Source: Absidia repens (Eukaryota; Mucoromycota; Mucoromycetes; Mucorales; Cunninghamellaceae). From it: a stretch of 64,000 nt of DNA. This document shows, piece by piece, positions 12,615 through 22,800 of the stretch. The position numbers and the translations under genes are program-made. The notes beneath the pieces were generated by a model. That model saw nothing but the letters and a program-made list of their open reading frames with translations, was not told where the DNA came from and did no database searches. The stretch spans positions 1,054,001 to 1,118,000 of the forward strand of contig MCGE01000001.1 of the NCBI GenBank assembly GCA_002105175.1, read 5' to 3'. Each line of letters begins with the position of its first letter. The first letter of the stretch is position 1.

Positions 12615-13524
12615 CTATCGCCTGCTTTTACGGTCGTCACTAAGGTCCCTTGATGATCGTTTCCGGCGGTCAGAGTGTGATGATGAAGAAATTGAAGACG
12701 GTTTCCGCCTTCGTTCGGTATCCAATGGTGATGGTGATCGTCGGTGATGATGATGTCTGCTATGGCGATGATGACGGTCGTGATTGTCCTTGATGTCTTT
12801 CTTTTTGCTTTTCTTGTCCTTCTTGTCCTTTTTCAATTTTTTCATAAGGAGGGGATTATCCACGATCGATTTCAATGCTGATTGTTGCTTTTGTTTGATG
12901 GCAAATAAGGGATCTTCCCGTATCTTGGCTTGAATGTCTCGTTCCGTATTGGCGTTGGAGTTGGTTAAAGCGAATCGTTCGGTGGCATCAGTGGTTGTCT
13001 AATGAAAATAATGCAAATGAGATTAGAAATCAAATAGTAATAGCTGTCGACAACCAGAAGAGGGGACTTTACCGTTTCATTAGCAGCCTTATTCTTTAGC
13101 AAATCGTCCACATTTTTTTTACCAAGCAAAAAGTCTTCCATTTCACTACCACCGGCTTTCGGTCCATTCGAACTTGGTGCTGCGTACATCCAATCCAATC
13201 GATCTGATCGTTTCCTATGAAAATAAAAATCAGCGCTTTCCAACTTACATAGTATCATCCTATCCCATATTACCTTGAACCAGCGTCCTCTTGTAGTCGT
13301 TGTAGCTCAAGTAGCTGACGTTCTTCTTGAAGCTCCTTCTTCATCTGTTCAATTTTGGTTTGTTCTTCGGCATGTTTCTTCTCCTGTTTCCATAATCGTT
13401 CTTGGTTTTTAAATGTTGAAGGATGCCAACTTTTCTTTAAATTCAGATCACCACCACCTATATGATAAATAAAAAGTGTTAATAGCGGATTCACGATCAT
13501 GTAGTATTTCTTGTATTTACCCAT
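12615..13524 (-). CDS. CWC25: Pre-mRNA splicing factor CWC25
   Basis: Spliceosome step-one factor that acts after Prp2 remodelling. The coding start is split: the first coding exon is only ATGG (13521-13524). It is followed by an intron with a GTAAATAC donor and TCATATAG acceptor, giving MGGGDLNLKKSWHPSTFKNQ, the invariant Cwc25 N-terminus. Next come ERLWKQEKKHAEEQTKIEQM and LQEERQLLELQRLQED (coiled coil), then RLDWMYAAPSS and MEDFLLGKK..VDDLL, all family signatures. The C-terminus is a basic Lys/His/Arg/Ser region (KKDKKDKKSKKK, DRHHRHSRHHHHRRSPSP, RS-like) ending at TAG 12615-12617. Length near 275 aa is normal for fungi. Divergent from the LEU5-like gene, with about 450 bp between starts. 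Confidence 0.93.
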
Positions 13525-13970
13525 TGCTTATATATTTCTGTTTTTTGAGGGAAGAGTGAAAAAATTTAGAGAATCAAAAAAAAAAAATTAAAAACCCGTC
13601 GATTTCATCTCCATGCCGTCCATGAGGTGTCACAGTCACTCCTTTTCGTTATAACCAGCTGAAGGGAAATATGAGGGATTTGGTATGTCATCAATTTCCA
13701 ACCAAAAATTCATCTTTCGCCTAAAAGTGTACCCTTCAGTTATCAATCACATGCAATGATTATCAGCAAATGAAATTCGAGCATATACTTGTTAATTTTT
13801 CCCACAGTCGCCTGGTCTGAAGAAATTTTCAAGCTCAGGCTCTTATAATATTTTCTTGTCCTTTTTGTTGCTTTCTTTTTCTGGTTTGTCACCTTTTATC
13901 TTTTTGTTGTTTTTTCATTCCCTTTATATTTACCTTTTTTTTTAAAAAAAAAAAAAAAAATATCCCTTCA
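13525..13970. promoter_or_regulatory. Shared intergenic region between divergent CWC25 and LEU5-like genes
   Basis: Head-to-head spacer of 446 bp presumably holding both promoters. It contains T-rich tracts close to the carrier start (13850-13960), common in fungal core promoters, and a poly(A) run just before the ATG. No specific operator was identified. Confidence 0.4.
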
Positions 13971-15586
13971 ATGCAAAGTCAGCGATCTCTGTCATTACCT
14001 GACTTGTCTTCTGCCTCACTGAATGACACTAACTCAAACGGTACGACAACATCTAAACCTTCAGCAACAGTGAGTCAACAATCACAAGGACATGACAGCG
14101 AAATAAAGAGAACTCAAAACTGGGACTATGTTGTTCGTTCTGGACTTGCCGGTGGGATAGCTGGCTGCATGGTAAGCAAATAGGACGGTTGGACAGAATA
14201 GGAAGGAAATCATACAAATGTAATTATATAATATCGTATTAACATTCTGAACTGCTTTTTTCTAAAATATATATATACTTATAGGCTAAAACGGCTATTG
14301 CGCCCTTGGATCGTGTCAAGATTCTCTTCCAAGCCCGGAACCCTATTTTTGAAAAATACGCTGGTAAGATATTCAAGTGAAATGAACACATTGTTACAAA
14401 GCACAGTTGCGATTACTAGTTATTAATAGTAATATTTACTTTACCAATAGGAACTTTTACTGGTGCCTTTTATGCTGGACGGGATATTTTTAAAAGTAAT
14501 GGTTTGCTTGGATTGTTTCAGGGTCACTCTGTTACTCTGCTACGTATCTTTCCTTATGCTGCCATTAAGTTTGTTGCTTATGAGCAATACCGTGCTGTAA
14601 GTTGAAGGACAAGGAAGAAAAATAGGGAGGGCGATGGGATGTATTATTTGGCTGACGTACGTATTCTTTGGATGTGTTATATAGTTGTTAATGCCGACAA
14701 AAGCTCATGAAACGCCCAGAAGACAATTCCTTGCTGGATCATTAGCAGGTAAGTTATACATGCATCCATTAGCGAACGAGTTGTGACATGTAATAAAAGC
14801 TTCTGATAATGACTCAATTTTTTTTTTTATGGATTGATGACTTATCTAGGTGTAACATCAGTCTTGTTTACGTATCCCTTGGATTTGGTACGGGTGAGAC
14901 TTGCGTACGATATCAAACAGCCTGGCAAACAACGACCCACCTTGATGGGCACACTTAAGCAAATATACAACGAACCTGCAGCGCGCAAACGACTGGGCGG
15001 ATTACATATATTGAACTATTATCGCGGATTTTTACCGACAGTGGCCGGCATCATCCCTTACGCTGGTGTTTCTTTTTGGACATATCATCTTATGACGAAA
15101 TTTGCCCGATTTCATCCTTCGGCAGCACCTTATGCTCGAGCTCCTATCGATTTCGATTTTGATCCTACTGATGACGACTTGACCCCTACTCAACAGCGGT
15201 TGGTGGATAAACCTCCTTTGAAAACTTGGGCTGAGCTGGTTTGTGGTGGCATTGCTGGTTTGGTGGCTCAAACAAGTAGTTATCCCTTGGAAGTAAGTTT
15301 TGATGAATGATTTTGAGACTTTTTTTGGCTGACCCTTTTTATTAAAAAAAAATTCCGTGTGGTAAATGAAAAATGATAGGTTATTCGTCGTAGAATGCAA
15401 GTAGGTGGTTTGCTAAAACCTGATAAATTTGTTGGATTTATTGATACAACCAAGGAAATATATAAAGTCAAAGGTCTCAAGGGCTTTTACGTGGGTCTTA
15501 GCATTGGGTATCTCAAGGTGACCCCTATGGTAGCGGTCAGTTTTGCGGTATATGAACGAATGAAACAAGCATTGGATATTGATTAA
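13971..15586 (+). CDS. LEU5: Mitochondrial coenzyme A transporter, Leu5/SLC25A16-42 type
   Basis: Inner-membrane mitochondrial carrier, 379 aa, thought to bring CoA (or a precursor) into the matrix. Exons 13971-14171, 14285-14363, 14451-14596, 14685-14748, 14850-15292 and 15380-15586 join in frame. Three carrier repeats are visible, with signature motifs [21 protein letters not shown] and PLEVIRRRMQ, and matching second helices. [21 protein letters not shown] and [18 protein letters not shown] are typical of the Leu5/Graves-disease carrier subgroup. A 50-residue Ser/Thr-rich N-terminal extension precedes repeat 1. The loop [20 protein letters not shown] between repeats 2 and 3 is acidic. Confidence 0.9.
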
Positions 15587-16297
15587 GGTAAGACAACTAC
15601 GAGGAAGAAAGGAAGATAACGACTTACAAATGAATTTTATTTTATTTCGTTTGAAGATGCTTGTCCACTCACCACTGTATGAACAACTCGTTATATGTAT
15701 ACCCTTTTCAACTTTTTGTTTTGCCTCCTTGTCACCTTTATCGACTCCTTCGTTATGTGTATTATAGAACCTTTTCCCCTCTTCACTTCCAATCATTTTC
15801 TTCACTTTAGATTTTTCTTTTTTGGGCCGTTTGTTTGCACGGGTTTATATATATTGTAGTTTTAGTAAAAAACCAAATAAATTATGATTACTCTCTTCGT
15901 TTGGCTTCATTAACAGTATTGGGTTAGTGGTTTTGATTCAATTGGTGATATCTTGCACAATACGGGGGGTGGGAAATGATATAGAATTGGGTTAATGGAA
16001 TGGGGAAATGTTATGTAGAAAAAGGTTGAGGTAATAGTGTAATTGTAGGTTGGACTAGTTTCATGGAATGGGGGAAATTGAGCGTCACGAAAAATGATAC
16101 AAGGGCGACATGCCGCGCGGGATGGGGGAGTCCAGTGAATTAGATGAATATGTATCTTCTAAGGAAGTCATAAAGCACCATCTCAAACTGGAAAACATGA
16201 ATTATTTGGCTTCTTTCAACCAACACTGTTTTGCTTGAATTCATTGCTGCGCAAGAGTCAAGCTTTTGTCATGGGACCGTCGCAGTATCTAACTCAG
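15587..16297. other. Intergenic with G-rich direct repeats
   Basis: Downstream of the carrier gene. Between about 15960 and 16090 there are loose direct repeats of a TGGAATGGGG(A)AA-like unit. No coding exon was seen. Confidence 0.4.
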
Positions 16298-17140
16298 GTA
16301 CAGTGTTTCCACGTTGACTTGTCGCACTTCCCGAAATCTGTGCCGCACTTCTACAAACTAATTGTCGGGCTATTAAATATGGGTGGCGTTTTTTCCAGAA
16401 ATGGATATTGGGATTTCACATTTGGGCCTGTCGCAGAGCTTAAAAAATAGAGACCACAATGTGGAATTTTTCCACAAGTTCTGGAATCATTCCACAAAAA
16501 AAAAAATTCAAGGTAAAAACAGCAGTTTTTATTGGATGTGATAATATTGGAATACAAAAAAAAAAAAAAAAAAACAATGGAAAAATAAACTACACTAAAT
16601 AGGGGCACCATTGAGACAATCATCGAAGCAGGAGATAGAGTGACGGATATATCCATGGAGATTTTTGTGAGTAACCATATTACAAGCTTCCGCTATTCTT
16701 GAAGAGAGCGTGTCCACATCCAGCAGTTCTTCCCTCTTGATAGTATACTTCACCTTGGACCAAAATTGTTCAGTTGGATTCAGTTCTGGAGAGTACCGCG
16801 GGAAATAAACACATTTGTAGCCACATTCAGTAACAATCAGTTCATTATTCTTCGACATGTGGATGGGAGCGTTGTCCATAACCAAATAACAATCCTTGAA
16901 TTGAGGGTGTTTGTCCATAATGTCCATTGTATCCTTCAAAAACTTGATGTAGTGGTTGGCATGATGACAAATTCGGAGACGGTTCCTAAAAAATATATAT
17001 ATGGGACTTCCGATTAACTTCCATGATTTGTTTCCAGGAACTTTCACAAACTTACAACTATAACAAAACCCACTCCCTGAGGATGGACCCAAAGGTACAT
17101 TGCAATCTATGAACTCGAGCGGGAGTAGCGTACGCAACAT
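16298..17140 (-). mobile_element. Degenerate Tc1/mariner-type transposon remnant
   Basis: The minus frame 16595-17140 encodes the C-terminal half of a DDE_3 (Tc1/mariner/IS630-like) transposase: YLVMDNAPIHMS (second catalytic Asp), PRYSPELNPTEQFWSKVK (the PE.NP.E motif with the third acidic residue) and a terminal RHSISCFDDCL. The first third of the catalytic domain is not in frame, and no in-frame ATG is present, so it is a broken copy. The sequence starting TACAGTGTTTCCACGTTGAC at about 16297 looks like a transposon terminus, but a matching opposite end was not found. Confidence 0.7.
16410..16500. repeat. Short palindromic GTGGAA/TTCCAC cluster
   Basis: GTGGAATTTTTCCAC forms a 6-bp stem hairpin, followed by another ATTCCAC. 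It lies between the putative transposon end and the transposase stop, so it may belong to the element terminus. Confidence 0.4.
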
Positions 17141-17169
17141 AAACAGTAATCATTTGCATTGATGACCAA

Positions 17170-17560
17170 AGTCAACGTTACTTGGAGCCCGATTATCGAG
17201 ACCATCGGTACCAAACATCGTGCTCAAGGCGACAATGATTGGATTTCCTTGCTACCACCCACTCGAGCATTGAGTTCAGACCGCAAGATCATCGATATAT
17301 ACATATATATATGATAGAATAAAAAGGTGAGTAAAATAATAAAGTAACCTAAAAGACGAATATGATATTGACTTACCAAGTACACCAGAGTGATTTGTAC
17401 CATCTTCCGAGTTGGTATTAGCATGCGCAAAAGAAGACATTGATGATACTATGCATTGTATACGTCAGTGCACTTTCACTTGGGGCCCAATTATCGAGAC
17501 CATTGGTACCAAACATCGAGCTCAAGGCAACAATGATTAGATTCCCTTGCTCTTACCAAC
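17170..17560 (+). repeat. Two-copy direct repeat (about 17175-17245 and 17480-17550)
   Basis: Both copies contain CCCRATTATCGAGACCATYGGTACCAAACATCG.GCTCAAGGC.ACAATGATT with few mismatches. They read as ETIGTKHRAQG on the plus strand. The duplicate suggests two copies of an exon or element end flanking an insertion. Confidence 0.6.
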
Positions 17561-18971
17561 AAGAAATTTTTCATACAAAGTGGTGTGCTTATGAGGGGAT
17601 GAAAAAAAATACGGAAAGAATATTTGTTCACACACGAATAAATATGAAAACGCCAGATGACGTGTTTTTTTCAACCCCTATTTTTTATTACAGTGGTAAA
17701 ACCCAAAATATCCGTCCCATTTTTTTCTCTTTATTCTTCATTCTACTTCGTACCTCTATTATGTCTGACTTGGCCAAAGGTACAAACACTCACAAATGGT
17801 ACATCTCAATCACCTACTAATATCTTTTTTTTTTTTTGACAATAGCATTCAAAGATTTCCTTGGACACTAAAACCACCCTACATTGTCAAACTTTGTATT
17901 GGAAAACAAGACCTTATTATGAACTGCGTTGATGGCAATGGGCGCGTGTTACACTGGTAAGTGATATAAAAGTATACCATATCTACATTATTGACCTGCC
18001 TGCCACTCACACAACTTTCTTATTTATTTAGGGGAGCCATCCGGATTTGTTTGCTGATAAGAGCCGCACATCATTTAACAAATGGTGCTCAACAAGAAAT
18101 ACCGAACTACTGAAGATACCAAGCTCTTCGCCCCGGTGGCTGTATATATCTCACTCGACAACAAAACATGCGATATGCGATTGGATACTGGGAAGTCAAG
18201 GCCTGTGACACCGAGGACAACGTTGATAGTATCCATATTGACCTCTTTCGATTGGCAAATTTCTGCAAAAATTCCATTGATAAAGGTTATATCAAGGCGT
18301 TGATGGCAATTCAAGTCGTAGGTAGGTCATTCAATACGTGGGTTATGTGGGAATGGGAGGGGAACACACTTAAATTCACAACTTTTTTTTTTTTTTGCAA
18401 TTAGGGAAAACACTGACTACTCTATTGTGGTAGACTGTTCGACACACCATTCTTTTATTGGTTTGAAAAGCCTATAGTGATATACTACTTTTGGCAGGCT
18501 CCGCGGTCGAGATATTCCCGATTTATTGAATTTTTAGGAGGGGTGGCGGGCACCTTTGGGGTGAGTAAGGGGGATATTGGAAGAAACAAAGGTATGGTGA
18601 GGAGGCGAATGTGGGTAGGGGGACGGCTCCAAGTAAATTTTGATGTTCAAGTAAATGTGTGTGTGTTTGAAGGGTGGGCTATAGCGTAGAGGCGGTTATT
18701 ATGGCTGTAGGCTCTAAGTTAACTTGTTTTCGTTAGAATCAGCAGGTCATTATGTTATGTTTGAAGTAGGACGATTGGATGCTCCGTTGACATTTGGAAG
18801 TTTGCCGCAGTTTATCATGAAGTCGGACTTTTTGAAAAAGCTCTCTGCAACCTACAGCTCAATAGTGGGATGCAAGCGACACTCAATTGACAAGACGACA
18901 TTCAATGAAATCATCAATCCTAGCAGCCCAACCTCAAAAAAAAAAACGAAAACAGCCCTTCGCTTCCATTA
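17430..18971 (+). pseudogene. Decayed multi-exon gene of unknown family
   Basis: Several plus-strand stretches look like exons of one protein. They are: about 17845-17950 (RFPWTLKPPYIVKLCIGKQD, MNCVDGNGRVLHW, then a GTAAGTG donor); about 18032-18320 (GSHPDLFADKSRTSFNKWCS in one frame, YWEVKACDTEDNVDSIHIDL and KALMAIQVV in another, then GTAGGTC); and about 18737-18971 (SAGHYVMFEVGRLDAPLTFG, ending in Lys-rich sequence and a stop). The frame change inside the second block and stops between blocks mean it cannot be translated as one protein. I do not recognise a domain; similar sequences seem to be repeated in Mucorales genomes (recollection, not checked). Confidence 0.5.
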
Positions 18972-19117
18972 GCTCCCGTCACGAAACAACCTTTTTTATA
19001 TGTATATACTTCCTTTTTATTAGTCCCATTATTCCATCATTATTACATATTTGATCTTCCAATAAAAACAATATTTTTTTACCTTTTTTTGTTTGTTTTC
19101 TTTTTGTGTATGTTTGT

Positions 19118-19136
19118 GTGTGTGTGTGTGTGTGTG
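19118..19136. repeat. GT microsatellite
   Basis: About nine GT dinucleotides in a row in a T-rich stretch upstream of the Fanzor-carrying element. Confidence 0.8.
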
Positions 19137-19216
19137 TTTTGCTGGCGACACCTTGATACCGACAAGCCCAAACCGAAAATGCGACATTTGAACCTCCGCC
19201 TTTATTTTTTAGAATG

Positions 19217-19301
19217 GGATTGCTAGGGGCACAGGGTGTTTTACACTAGAAGTCGGGAAAGAAGATTACTAGGCGCACAGTGCGTTTAGGAAGTCGGGAA
19301 A
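19217..19301 (+). repeat. Left terminal repeat with tandem second unit
   Basis: Two diverged units, 19217-19260 and 19263-19301, share GATT(G/A)CTAGG(G/C)GCACAG and end with (G)AAGTCGGGAAA. Only the outer unit matches the right terminus over its full 21 bp. Confidence 0.6.
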
Positions 19302-19319
19302 TAAAAGATATTTTTACAG

Positions 19320-19458
19320 TGGTTATTTTCTATCTACTGCTCTGGTAGCGGATGCAATTTTGTACATTGATGAACTGCCGTATGTGTACGTTTTCGTTGA
19401 AACGGAATCCCATTTGCCATTGATTGGAGTAGATAGTCGCAAACAGGGATATTATTAA
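19320..19458 (+). pseudogene. Orphan terminal exon, unknown protein
   Basis: Starts right after a TTTTTACAG acceptor and is open for 45 codons (YFLSTALVADAILYIDELPY, then VFVETESHLPLIGVD and RKQGYY stop). It has clear protein character but no upstream exon. It lies inside the inverted-repeat-bounded segment, in front of the Fanzor gene. It may be a relic of a host gene or of an element gene. Confidence 0.35.
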
Positions 19459-19680
19459 AAAAGTAAGTTTCACCAAGGGTCAAGAAAAAAAAAAGGAAGA
19501 CAATAGGAAAGGAAAATTCATGTCATTGTGTATGAATCTGGAGTAATGGCGTTTTTGAATATTATTTAAAAAGTGGGAAGGTTACGTGGAACTCGTGAAT
19601 AACACCGGAATCAATAAATGAGGATGACCTGTATTGATTAAAAAGAGAAACCAATATACATATATATATATATTGATTTA

Positions 19681-19700
19681 CTGTACTGTACTGTACTGTA
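19681..19700. repeat. CTGTA microsatellite (4 units)
   Basis: Four CTGTA pentamers directly in tandem, about 130 bp upstream of the Fanzor start codon. Confidence 0.85.
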
Positions 19701-19826
19701 CGGGTTTGACTTGTTCCTGCAATGAAAAGAGAGCGGTGTTTCAAATCAATGAATGTGTCCTATTTTTTATTATTATCTTTCTTTTCTCTTTATTTTTATT
19801 TTTACTATATTATTACACCTTTGATC

Positions 19827-22800
19827 ATGAATGATGTCTTCGACCAAGTTATTTCCCCATCGCGACTTACCAACCGACAAATAATCAACAAAATAAAGCA
19901 GGACAAGGCTTTAAGACTTTCCTCGATCCAAGCGTCCTCTGGTAAGTCCAAATCATTAGTGATCATAGCAAGCCATACTCACATATTTTGTGCATCTTTG
20001 CGTTTTTTACAGAACCATGCAACTCATGTGGCAGAACAAATCATAAAAATGCAACCTCCCCATTATGCCCCAACCACTCACAGCCACGGTCAGGTAAGAG
20101 ACACGTGCATATACTAAAAGCAGTTCCTTCCTAATCGTTTTATGGTTTATCATTTATAGACTCGCCTAGAAGAGCGAAGCGAAAATCAACCGCTGTCTCA
20201 AAAAGCATAGCGAAGCAAGCAAGAACCGAGGGCTCAAAAGATCTGCGATCGAAATATCGTAATGAAGATACTCAAAAATGCCCAGGGTGCGTGAAGAAAA
20301 AAATCTATGACCCAGCAAACCCTCACTCCAGCGCAGCATCATCACTATGTCCTGATCATATTCTGAATTTTTCTGAATTCAAGAAAACAATTTACGGCGG
20401 GTCAGAACAAATAGCTACACGGAAAGTTACTCTGGACAAATTTCTTTCTCTACGTGGTGAAAAAAGAGATCGATTCAAGGCGAACATTTTGACTCTGGTG
20501 ACTTATGTACGCGAAGTGGCCATCAAGACGCAACTCTTCATGAATTATTACTTCCTCAAGCAATTGGAATTCCAAAATAGCCTTGCTTCAGATACTGATA
20601 GACAACAAGAAGGTGCTCCCGGTGATCGTTTGGTTGAAGCAGCAGTGACATCATTGCAAGTTGAAGGTGCTCCCGGTGGTGATTTGGTTGGCACAGCAGT
20701 GGCACCGTTGCAAGTTGAAGGTGCTCCCGGTGGTGATTTGGTTGAAGCAGCAGTGACATCATTGCAAGTTGAAGGTGCTCCCGGTGGTGATTTGGTTGGC
20801 ACAGCAGTGGCACCGTTGCAAGTTGAAGGTGCTCCCGGTGGTGATTTGGTTGAAGCAGCAGTGACATCATTGCAAGTTGAAGGTGCTCCCGGTGGTGATT
20901 TGGTTGAAGCAGCAGTGACATCATTGCAAGTTGAAGGGGGCGCCCGCGGCAATCGCATTGGTTTGACTGAATCACTAGTAGAAACAACACAAGACATTCA
21001 AAATGAAGACGTGATGATGGAAGGGAATATGATGCATCCTGGTGATCTGCGAACTTTTGGAAACATTCTTATTTCTGGAGGTCTTATGGCTACTGGCAGC
21101 GTTTGGTCCGGGAAACATATCAATGTTGGTGGAAATGTTAGATCTTCCGGCGATGTGGTTGCCCAAGAAAACCTTGCTATTGACGGAAACTTAACAGCCA
21201 GCGGTGATGTTTTAGCGGGTGAATCGATAAGCATTACTGGGAATGTGAACGCATGTGGTCGTGTTGGTCTCTCTGCTGGTCAGAACCTCGACGTTGGTGG
21301 AAATATACAAGTAACCGGTGATGTGTCTGTCGGCGGAAACCTATCCATTGTTGGAGATATACTTTCCACCGGAAAGGTAGAAATAGGAAAGAAGTTAATC
21401 AAGTCTGCCAGCTCTGTCATCGTCTCCTCTGATATTTTGGAAAACATGGTACAAGATATACCGGAACAAGATATTGAGCAAACTCACGATGATCCTCAAC
21501 ATATTGGCAACTCGACCGTACTTCCCAATGCTGGACCAGTTGATGAAGATGACATTGATGACCATTTTCCTAGTTTTGTGTTTGACGACCTTCTTCAAAG
21601 CCTGGGCGAAATGGAAGCTCAAGTCGATGCCGACGTTGGGGAAGTTGTGGAATACCAGGGTGCTATGGATGATTTGGTTCAGGAAGCTCATGTCGATGCC
21701 GATGTTGGGGAATACCAAGGTGCTATTGATGACATGCTTCTGGATGATGATGTCGTCCGTGATATGAATTACTCTGGTGACGATGGTGCAGTTGATCTTC
21801 AAACAATGCGTGGTGTCAAACCGATTATGTTTTCAGACAACTTCGTCTATTCTTGCATACAGTTGGTGACTGGAAAGAAAGTGACAAACGCAAACAAAAA
21901 ATTACCAGTGGACTTGATGGAAAAGACCTTTGCTGATTACAAGAAAGAATTTGCTGACAACGACAGTGATATGGACAGATGCATGGTGCTTCAAAAACCC
22001 AAGTTTGGGACCGCGGCGGCTTTGGTTGGATTATCAACTACAATATCTACATCGATGAAAAACTGCGTAGTGGAGCATTTTGAAGGACACTGTATAAAGT
22101 ATCTTGAATTTCAACTAAGACAACAAATGAAGGTAAAGTAAAATAAAAAATCACAGCAAGGAGGTTATTATTTGGACATGTTTACTTATGTATGTTGTAC
22201 ACTTTTTATAGGATATCAAGACAGAAGACGTGAAAAAACTTGGACTATATTTGTATGATCGTTTAGCTGGTGCGAAGAATGTGGTGTTCCCTTACAGTGT
22301 CGACCTTACAAATGATCTACAGCAATGCTTAGATAACATATACGACAACACAGACCTAGGTCCTCGTCCAATTACTCTACGATCTTTAGTATCAAACATA
22401 TGCGACTATCAGATGGTGTTATACAAGATCCTCCAGCACTACGAAAACAGCAATGCGGTCGACTCCCACCAAATTGCAACTGAAGTAACATATTTCTGGG
22501 TGACTCGAAAGCTGGAAACCTTCGACTTGTCTTCGTTATCCAAAACCCAAAAACGAAAACTCGCTCACCAAACACGCCAAGCTATGAACAACAAGAACAG
22601 CAAAGCAACATACATCTCAATGCCTATACCAAACGAGCTACTGTTGAAGATTACTGAACTTATTGAACAAACACGAAGTCAAATCAAGAACTCTTTGGAA
22701 TACAAGGCTGGTGCGACAATTCCTGTTGATCAATGTTTTAATCCATCCCGTGCAAGTCTTCAGGCCGACCACCGTCTTTTTTCAATTTTTCCTAATCGAC

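Noticed and set aside
19217..19260. Clear target-site duplication for the Fanzor element
   Set aside because: Flanks (TAGAATG left, GTGGCTT right) share at most one base, so no duplication is claimed.
20609..20932. Could the 54-bp array be a CRISPR array?
   Set aside because: Units are contiguous with no unique spacers and keep a coding frame inside a spliced gene.
20548..20997. Two long minus-strand open frames over the Fanzor tandem repeat
   Set aside because: The 54-bp array is a multiple of three, so all frames stay open. The sense frame belongs to a spliced gene; these are shadows.
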